From: Frondihabitans sp. PhB188
GTDB taxonomy: Bacteria; Actinomycetota; Actinomycetes; Actinomycetales; Microbacteriaceae
Length of the DNA: 64,000 bases
Direction: 5' to 3'
Assembly (NCBI RefSeq): GCF_003752365.1
Contig: NZ_RJUO01000001.1
Location: forward strand, 682,001-746,000
Of the stretch, positions 58,869 through 64,000 are shown in pieces (position 1 is the first letter of the stretch; each line of letters opens with the position of its first letter). A program made the translations under genes and the position numbers. Below the pieces are notes generated by a model. The model made no database searches. It saw only the letters and a program-made list of their open reading frames with translations, and was not told the DNA's origin.

Positions 58869-58907
58869 TTAGGTAAGGCATGCCATAGTTAGGGTGTGCT
58901 AACTTCC
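58869..58907 (+). promoter_or_regulatory. Two adjacent DtxR/IdeR-like iron boxes
   Basis: TTAGGTAAGGCATGCCATA (58869-58887) and TTAGGGTGTGCTAACTTCC (58889-58907) each agree with the DtxR/IdeR consensus TTAGGTTAGGCTAACCTAA at 13 of 19 positions by eye. The second box covers the GTG start at 58896, and CATAGT at 58884-58889 is a possible -10 with leaderless spacing. Repression by an iron-loaded DtxR/IdeR protein is the simplest reading. Confidence 0.6.
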
Positions 58908-59813
58908 ACCCCGACCCGTCCGGCGCACCGCGCCTTCCGAGTCTCGGTCAAGCGAGTCCAGCGACTCAGCCCGAGCTTCGTCCGCATCACCTTCCACGGA
59001 GACGACCTCGTCGACTTCGGCGACGAGGGCCTGGATCAACGCATCAAGATCGTCCTGCCCACCGAGGCGACCGGGTACGACTCGTTCCCGACGAGCGACG
59101 ACTGGTACGGCGAATGGCGCCAGCTGCCCGACCACGAGCGCAACTCGTTCCGCACCTACACGGCCCGCCGTATCCGCCGGGCCGAGCGCGAGGTCGACGT
59201 CGACTTCGTCTCGCACGGCGACACCGGGCCCGCCTCGGCCTGGGCGAACCACGCCGGGGTCGGCGACGACATGATGCTGATCGGGCCCGACGGCACGAGC
59301 GGGTGGACGGGCAGCGGCATCGAGTGGAAGCCGGCGGGCGCCGCGACGACGCTGCTGGCCGGAGACGAGACAGCAGTTCCTGCGATCTCGGCGATTCTCG
59401 AGCAGCTGCCGGACGACGCCCGGGGCTGCGCGTTCCTGGAGGTCCCGACGGCGGCCGACATCCTCGACCTGACGAAGCCGGCGGGTGTCGACGTGCACTG
59501 GCTGGCTCGCGACGAGGCGTCGTACGGAGCTCCCCTCATCGACGCCGTCCGCGACTGGACGAGCCGGTACCTGACGGCGACGCACCACGGCAAGCCGATC
59601 GACTCCGCCACATTGGCCGACGTCGACGTCGACCACGACATCCTGTGGGAGGTGCCCCAGGGCCGCGACCTGACCGGGGAGTTCTACGCCTGGCTGGCCG
59701 GCGAGGCGCAGGCGATCAAGACGCTGCGGCGATTCCTGGTCTCCGAGGTCGGCATCGACCGCTCGCAGGTGGCCTTCATGGGCTACTGGCGCGTCGGAAA
59801 GGCGGAGATGTGA
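58896..59813 (+). CDS. Siderophore-interacting protein (FAD ferric-siderophore reductase)
   Basis: A 305-residue SIP/ViuB family flavoprotein that releases iron from siderophores by reduction in the cytoplasm. The FAD motif is FRTYTARRIRR near residue 88, the loop GPDGTSGWTG follows, and the NAD(P)H domain has LLAGDETAVPAISAILEQL near 152. The C-terminal VAFMGYWRVG matches the family. Start GTG at 58896, inside an iron box. The next gene overlaps it by 4 bp (GTGA), so reductase and uptake proteins form one operon. Confidence 0.92.
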   Translation: MLTSTPTRPAHRAFRVSVKRVQRLSPSFVRITFHGDDLVDFGDEGLDQRIKIVLPTEATGYDSFPTSDDWYGEWRQLPDHERNSFRTYTARRIRRAEREVDVDFVSHGDTGPASAWANHAGVGDDMMLIGPDGTSGWTGSGIEWKPAGAATTLLAGDETAVPAISAILEQLPDDARGCAFLEVPTAADILDLTKPAGVDVHWLARDEASYGAPLIDAVRDWTSRYLTATHHGKPIDSATLADVDVDHDILWEVPQGRDLTGEFYAWLAGEAQAIKTLRRFLVSEVGIDRSQVAFMGYWRVGKAEM

Positions 59814-59845
59814 GGACGAGCACGGATGTGAGGACGAGCACGGAT
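59810..59845 (+). repeat. 18-bp duplication carrying the start codon
   Basis: GTGAGGACGAGCACGGAT is present twice in tandem (59810, 59828), followed by GTGAAGAAG at 59846. This gives three in-frame GTG codons 18 bp apart at the start of the binding-lipoprotein gene. Confidence 0.85.
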
Positions 59846-60850
59846 GTGAAGAAGGGCGCGCTCGTCGCAGGCATCGCGCTGCTGGCCGCCGCCCTGACGG
59901 GCTGCGCCCCCGACGACACCACAGAGGGCGCAGGAACTGCCTGCGGCAGCTTCCCCGTCACCATCGAGTCGTCGTTGGGCGACGCCGTCATCCCGGAGAA
60001 GCCGAAGCGTGTCGTCACGCTCGGCCAGGGTTCCGCCGACACGGTCTTCGCCCTCGGAACGACACCCGTCGGCGTCGAGATCGACACCTGGGGAGGCGAC
60101 TCCGACGGCTACCAGCCCTGGTTCCGCACCGCCGTCGAGAAAGCCGGCGACGACCTGCCCGAGCTGATCACGTCGACGCCCGAGATCGACGTCGAGTCGA
60201 TCGTCGAGCTCGACCCCGACGTGATCCTCGCACCGCAGTCGGGCCTGTCGCAGAAGCAGTTCGACACCCTGAGCGCCCTCGCGCCGACCGTGGCGTACCC
60301 GGGCGACGCCTGGAGCACCGCGTGGGACGACCAGATCGAGATCATCGGCCAGGCGCTCGGCCAGAGCGACGACGCCGACGACCTCGTCGACGACATCGAC
60401 GCACGGCTGGCGGCGGTCGCGACCGAGAATCCCGAGTTCGCCGATCACAGCTTCGCGTACCTCTACACGGGCGAGGTCGGAGCGCTCGGCGTCTTCCAGG
60501 AGAACGAGCCGCGCGCGGCGATCCTGTCGAAGATGGGCCTGCGAATCGATCCCGTCGTCGCCGAGCAGCCGGTCACCGAGGGCACGGCCTCGTCCGTGCT
60601 GGGCCTCGAGAAGGCCGACCTGTTCGACGACACCGACCTCATCTTCACGTTCTACAGCGACGCGGCGTCGAAGAAGCAGATCGAGGCGCAGCCGCTATAC
60701 GGGGCGATCCCGGCCGTCGAGCGCGGCTCGCTGGTCTCGACGAGCGACCAGTCGTTCGTGACGGCGTCGAGCCTGATCACCCCGCTGACCGTTCCGTACG
60801 TCGTCGACGACTACGTCGGCATGATCCACCGCGCCATCGACGCGCTCTGA
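59810..60850 (+). CDS. Iron-siderophore ABC transporter, substrate-binding lipoprotein 1
   Basis: A 346-residue (or 334 from the third GTG) FecB/FhuD-type binding protein. The signal VKKGALVAGIALLAAALTGC ends in the lipobox LTGC; the mature domain has KRVVTLGQGSADTVFALGTTPVGVE and EIDVESIVELDPDVILAPQSGL, typical of periplasmic-binding family 2 for ferric siderophores. Three GTG starts are possible because of an 18-bp repeat; the third alone gives a normal signal peptide. It overlaps the SIP gene and is followed by a paralogue. One 12-mer copy lies just after the lipobox. Confidence 0.92.
   Translation: MRTSTDVRTSTDVKKGALVAGIALLAAALTGCAPDDTTEGAGTACGSFPVTIESSLGDAVIPEKPKRVVTLGQGSADTVFALGTTPVGVEIDTWGGDSDGYQPWFRTAVEKAGDDLPELITSTPEIDVESIVELDPDVILAPQSGLSQKQFDTLSALAPTVAYPGDAWSTAWDDQIEIIGQALGQSDDADDLVDDIDARLAAVATENPEFADHSFAYLYTGEVGALGVFQENEPRAAILSKMGLRIDPVVAEQPVTEGTASSVLGLEKADLFDDTDLIFTFYSDAASKKQIEAQPLYGAIPAVERGSLVSTSDQSFVTASSLITPLTVPYVVDDYVGMIHRAIDAL
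59927..59938 (+). repeat. 12-mer GGCGCAGGAACT, copy 9
   Basis: Exact copy in the first binding-lipoprotein gene, read GGC-GCA-GGA-ACT (GAGT). Confidence 0.6.
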
Positions 60851-60885
60851 TTCCCGACCTGCTCCCCACCACCCGAGAGAACAGC

Positions 60886-61935
60886 ATGCACACCTCCCTC
60901 CCCCGCCGCCTCGCCGCCGCGGTCGCCGTCGCCGCAGGGCTCGCCCTGGCCCTGGCCGGCTGCAGCACGTCCGCGTCGCCGTCCTCCACCGAGAGCAGCT
61001 CGAGCGCCGGGGCCGAGGCCGGAGCCTTCCCGGTCACGCTCGACTCGACTCTCGGCAGCACGACCATCGAGTCCGCACCGAAGCGCGTCGTCACGATCGG
61101 CTGGGGCTCGGCCGACACGGTCGTCTCGCTCGGGGTCGTCCCCGTCGGCATCGAGAAGGTGACCTACGGGCAGGACTCCAACGACGACTACCCCTGGGTC
61201 TCGAAGGCGATCACGAAGATGGGCGGCACGCAGCCCGAGACCTTCGACGTCTACCCCGACATCGACATGACGAAGCTGGCCGAGCTGAACCCCGGCCTCA
61301 TCATCGCCGTGCAGTCGGGCATCACCGACAAGCAGTACAAGACGCTCAGCGCCCTCGCGCCGACCGTCGCGTACCCGGGCAAGGCCTGGCTCACCCCGTG
61401 GGACACCCAGATCGAGACCATCGGCAAGGCGCTCGGCAAGCCGAAGCTCGCCGCCGAGAAGGTCGACGAGATAACGACCCGCCTGGCCGCCGTCAAGGCC
61501 GACCACCCCGACTTCTCGAAGCTGACCTTCACGTACGCGTCGATGGGCGAGCCCGGCCGTCTGGCCGTCTATCTCGACGGCGACCCCCGCGTGGCCCTGA
61601 TCAAGGCGATGGGACTCACCGAGAGCAGCGTGATGAAGTCGGCGAAGGCCGACTCGGGATCGGGCTCCTATCTCGCGACGCTGGGCCTGGAGAAGTCCGA
61701 CCTGCTCGACTCGACCGACATCGTCTTCACCTGGTACTACGACAAGGCGAACAAGGCCGAGATCGACGAGCAGCCGCTCATCGCGTCGATCCCCGCGATC
61801 AAGCGCGGCTCGGTCGTGTCGTCGACGGACCCGCAGTTCGTCATGGGCACCACCTTCATCACCCCGCTCAGCGTGCCGTATGCGATCGACGAGTACGTGC
61901 CGCTGATCACCGAGGCGGCCTCGAAGGTTGGCTGA
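60886..61935 (+). CDS. Iron-siderophore ABC transporter, substrate-binding lipoprotein 2
   Basis: A 349-residue FecB/FhuD-type binding protein, a paralogue of the gene before it (compare KRVVTIGWGSADTVVSLGVVPVGIE). The signal has MHTSLPRRLAAA, a hydrophobic core and the lipobox LAGC near residue 26, followed by a Ser-rich linker. The ATG at 60886 has GAGAGAAC upstream. The permease gene starts within its last codons. Two binding proteins with one permease pair suggest two siderophores handled by one transporter. Confidence 0.93.
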   Translation: MHTSLPRRLAAAVAVAAGLALALAGCSTSASPSSTESSSSAGAEAGAFPVTLDSTLGSTTIESAPKRVVTIGWGSADTVVSLGVVPVGIEKVTYGQDSNDDYPWVSKAITKMGGTQPETFDVYPDIDMTKLAELNPGLIIAVQSGITDKQYKTLSALAPTVAYPGKAWLTPWDTQIETIGKALGKPKLAAEKVDEITTRLAAVKADHPDFSKLTFTYASMGEPGRLAVYLDGDPRVALIKAMGLTESSVMKSAKADSGSGSYLATLGLEKSDLLDSTDIVFTWYYDKANKAEIDEQPLIASIPAIKRGSVVSSTDPQFVMGTTFITPLSVPYAIDEYVPLITEAASKVG

Positions 61936-62989
61936 CACCCTCTCGACGACCACCCCGAGGGCCCGGCGCACGTCGCCGGGCCCTCGCCGGGCGTCGGGGC
62001 CCGCCGCCCGCACGCTCGTCCCGGCCCTGTTCCTGGCGGCCGGCGTGCTCGCCCTCGCGACGCTTCTCAGCGTCGCGGTCGGCACGCACTACGTGCCCCT
62101 GCCGACGGTGTGGAACGCCCTGCTCCACCCCGGCACGACCTACGACGACACCGTCGTTCAGAGCCGCATCCCCCGCACGGTACTCGGCCTGCTGGTCGGC
62201 GCGGCCCTCGCCGTCTCCGGGGTGATCGTGCAGGGTCTCACCCGCAACCCGCTCGGCGACCCCGGTCTGCTGGGCGTCAACGTCGGCGCCGCCGCGGCCA
62301 TCGTCACCGGCCTCGCGTTCTTCGGCATCGGCAACGGGTCGACGCGCATCCTTCTCGCCCTGCCGGGCGCTCTCGTCGCGGTCGTCGCCGTGTACGCCCT
62401 GGGCTCCAGCCGCCGCGGGGCGACGCCCGTGAAGCTCGTGCTGGCCGGCGCCGTGATCAGCGCCGTACTCTCCGCCTACATCCAGGCGGTCACCCTCACC
62501 CACCCGGCGGCGTTCAACAGCTACCGCTTCTGGGTCCTCGGCTCGCTCGCCGGGCGCGACCCCGGTGTGATCCTCGAGGTGCTCCCCTACCTCGTGGCGG
62601 GGTTCCTGCTGACGCTGACCCTGCCCGGCTCCCTGAACGCGCTCGCCCTCGGCGACGACACGGCCACGGCCCTCGGCGCCAAGATCGGCCGCACCCGCAT
62701 CATCGGCGGGCTCGCCGCCGCACTGCTCTGCGCCGGCTCGACGGCCGCCGTCGGACCCATCGCGTTCATCGGGCTCGCCGTCCCGCACATCATCCGCAGC
62801 TTCGCCGGCGGCGACCACCGCTGGCTGCTGCCGTTCAGCGCTCTGCTCGGGCCGGCGCTGCTGCTGCTCGCCGACGTGATCGGCCGCGTCGTGGCGAGCC
62901 CGCAAGAGCTGGAGGTGGGGGTGGTGACGGCCTTCCTCGGCGCGCCCGTGCTGCTCTGGGCCGTGCGGCGGATGCGGGGGCGCGAATGA
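61928..62989 (+). CDS. Iron-siderophore ABC transporter permease 1 (FecCD family)
   Basis: A 353-residue integral membrane protein of the BtuC/FecCD family with some nine to ten helices. Family signatures: SRIPRTVLGLLVGAALAVSG, GLTRNPLGDPGLLGVNVGAA near residue 100, and VGPIAFIGLAVPHIIRSFAG near 275, which docks the ATPase. A TTG start at 61928 is inferred; it overlaps the binding-protein gene by 8 bp. It overlaps the second permease by 4 bp, and the two form the channel as a heterodimer. Confidence 0.92.
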   Translation: MADTLSTTTPRARRTSPGPRRASGPAARTLVPALFLAAGVLALATLLSVAVGTHYVPLPTVWNALLHPGTTYDDTVVQSRIPRTVLGLLVGAALAVSGVIVQGLTRNPLGDPGLLGVNVGAAAAIVTGLAFFGIGNGSTRILLALPGALVAVVAVYALGSSRRGATPVKLVLAGAVISAVLSAYIQAVTLTHPAAFNSYRFWVLGSLAGRDPGVILEVLPYLVAGFLLTLTLPGSLNALALGDDTATALGAKIGRTRIIGGLAAALLCAGSTAAVGPIAFIGLAVPHIIRSFAGGDHRWLLPFSALLGPALLLLADVIGRVVASPQELEVGVVTAFLGAPVLLWAVRRMRGRE

Positions 62990-64000
62990 GCGCGCCGAGC
63001 TCGCGCTGCACGGGGTCGGGCCAGTTCCTGCGCCAGGGCCCCGTCTCACCGCGACCCGTGCTGCGCATGGGAACGTGGCTCAGCCTGCCGGTGCGCCGCC
63101 GCTCGGTGGTCGTCGGTGCGATCCTCGCGCTCGGGCTGCTGGTGCTGACGCTCCTGACGCTGACTCTCGGCACCCTCGGCGTGCCGCTCGCCGAGCTGCC
63201 CCGCGCGATCGTCGACCCGGCCCCGGGACGCACCGAGTTCGTGCTGAACGTGCTGCGCGGGCCTCGACTGATCACCGCCATCGCGACGGGTGCCGCCCTC
63301 GGAGTCGCCGGCGCCCTGTTCCAGACGGTGACGCGCAACCCGCTCGGCTCCCCCGACGTGATCGGGCTCGGCGCGGGCGCGAGTGCGGGGGCGGCCTGCT
63401 TCGGGCTTCTGATCCCCGGACTGATCCCGGTACCGGCCGGCGCGCTCGTCGGCGCGCTCGCCGCCATGGGCCTGGTCTGGCTCGGCACCGGACGCGGGTT
63501 CTCGTCGCCCGGGCGGATGATCCTCGTCGGCATCGGGGTGTCGGCGATGGCCGTCGCGTTCGTGCAGTTCGTGCTGACGCGCGCCGGCCAGCAGGAGGCG
63601 ACGACGCTCGCCACCTACATCAGCGGCACGTTCGCCGACCGGCAGTGGAGCGACGTCGCGATCTCGGGCCTCACGGTCGCGGTGCTGGTGCCGTGCGCGC
63701 TGCTGCTGAGCCGCCGCCTCGACCTGGTCGAGATGGGCGACGAGCTGGCCGATTCCCTCGGCGGCCGCACCACGCTCACCCGGTCGCTCGTCGTGCTCGT
63801 CGCGATCGGCCTGGCCACGGGCGCCGTCTCGGCCACCGGGCCGATCGCGTTCGTCGCGCTGACCGCCCCGCAGGTCGCTCGCCGTCTCGCCAAGGCTCCC
63901 GGCGCCGGGATCCTCCTCTCAGGCCTCATGGGCGCCGTCATCATGACGGCCGCCGACCTCCTCGTGCAGCAGTCGCCGTTCGGCGTGCAGCTGCCGGTCG
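62986..64000 (+). CDS. Iron-siderophore ABC transporter permease 2 (FecCD family), partial
   Basis: The first 338 codons of a second BtuC/FecCD permease, cut by the window end. From the ATG at 62986, which overlaps the previous stop (ATGA), the protein has a polar start of some 40 residues, then hydrophobic helices; GPRLITAIATGAALGVAGALF, TRNPLGSPDVIGLGAGASAG and ATGPIAFVALTAPQVAR are family motifs. Only a short C-terminal part seems to be missing. An ATP-binding subunit would be expected next, outside the window. Confidence 0.92.
   Translation, partial: MSAPSSRCTGSGQFLRQGPVSPRPVLRMGTWLSLPVRRRSVVVGAILALGLLVLTLLTLTLGTLGVPLAELPRAIVDPAPGRTEFVLNVLRGPRLITAIATGAALGVAGALFQTVTRNPLGSPDVIGLGAGASAGAACFGLLIPGLIPVPAGALVGALAAMGLVWLGTGRGFSSPGRMILVGIGVSAMAVAFVQFVLTRAGQQEATTLATYISGTFADRQWSDVAISGLTVAVLVPCALLLSRRLDLVEMGDELADSLGGRTTLTRSLVVLVAIGLATGAVSATGPIAFVALTAPQVARRLAKAPGAGILLSGLMGAVIMTAADLLVQQSPFGVQLPV
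63023..63034 (-). repeat. 12-mer GGCGCAGGAACT, copy 10
   Basis: Exact copy on the minus strand, in the polar start of the second permease gene, which reads it as QFLRQ. Confidence 0.6.

Overview
The window is high-GC DNA, roughly 70% G+C by eye with codons strongly biased to G or C in third position. It contains no transposase, integrase, phage gene or CRISPR array. Gene content and order point to a chromosome of an actinobacterium, most likely a Microbacteriaceae-type organism. The evidence is the run argS / DUF2993 / lysA / hom / thrC / thrB / rho / prfA / prmC / threonylcarbamoyl-AMP synthase / WecA-type transferase / AtpI-like / atpBEFHAGDC, the many GTG starts, the 4-bp ATGA and GTGA overlaps, and the apparently leaderless promoters. 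The assignment rests on content only; no 16S gene is present.

Region 1 (1-2.3 kb): start of a lipoprotein gene, an OsmC-family protein, an asparaginase II-family protein and an unrecognised protein. Region 2 (2.5-18.1 kb, all minus strand): a compact phospho-signalling and cell-surface locus. In transcription order it encodes a small FHA protein, a PP2C-type phosphatase, a membrane Ser/Thr kinase with an FN3-like exodomain, a 1947-residue membrane-anchored protein (propeller-like, Ig/cadherin-like and FN3 modules), a MoxR ATPase, a DUF58 protein, a transglutaminase-fold membrane protein that has lost its catalytic Cys and His, and a double-zinc-ribbon/FHA protein. I regard this as the best candidate for an undescribed system.

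Region 3 (18.3-41.4 kb): ogt and yaaA, then on the minus strand the F1Fo ATP synthase operon, cell-wall polymer priming (WecA/TagO-like), tRNA t6A synthesis, release-factor methylation (prmC) and prfA, rho, and the threonine, lysine and argS genes. Region 4 (41.4-51 kb): a lipoprotein, a class I glutamine amidotransferase-like hydrolase, a PdxH-like oxidase, tRNA-Arg(CCG), DUF1990, pgi, small membrane proteins, a patatin-like gene split by a frameshift, and an EamA transporter. Region 5 (51-58.7 kb): a TPM-domain/coiled-coil membrane protein with PspA, an arginase-family protein, an enoyl-CoA hydratase-family protein, CsbD, and a three-gene overlapping operon (Lpd-like flavoprotein, small HEAVH protein, SDR). 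Region 6 (58.9-64 kb): an iron-siderophore locus behind two DtxR/IdeR-like boxes, with a siderophore-interacting reductase, two tandem binding lipoproteins and two FecCD permeases, the last cut by the window end.

Across the window a 12-mer, GGCGCAGGAACT, occurs ten times exactly where about 0.01-0.02 copies would be expected by base composition. It falls in three reading frames, both strands and one intergenic site, and uses otherwise rare codons (GAA; GCA-GGA-ACT). This looks like selection on the DNA itself and is the most unusual sequence-level signal here. No gap between genes exceeds about 300 bp.
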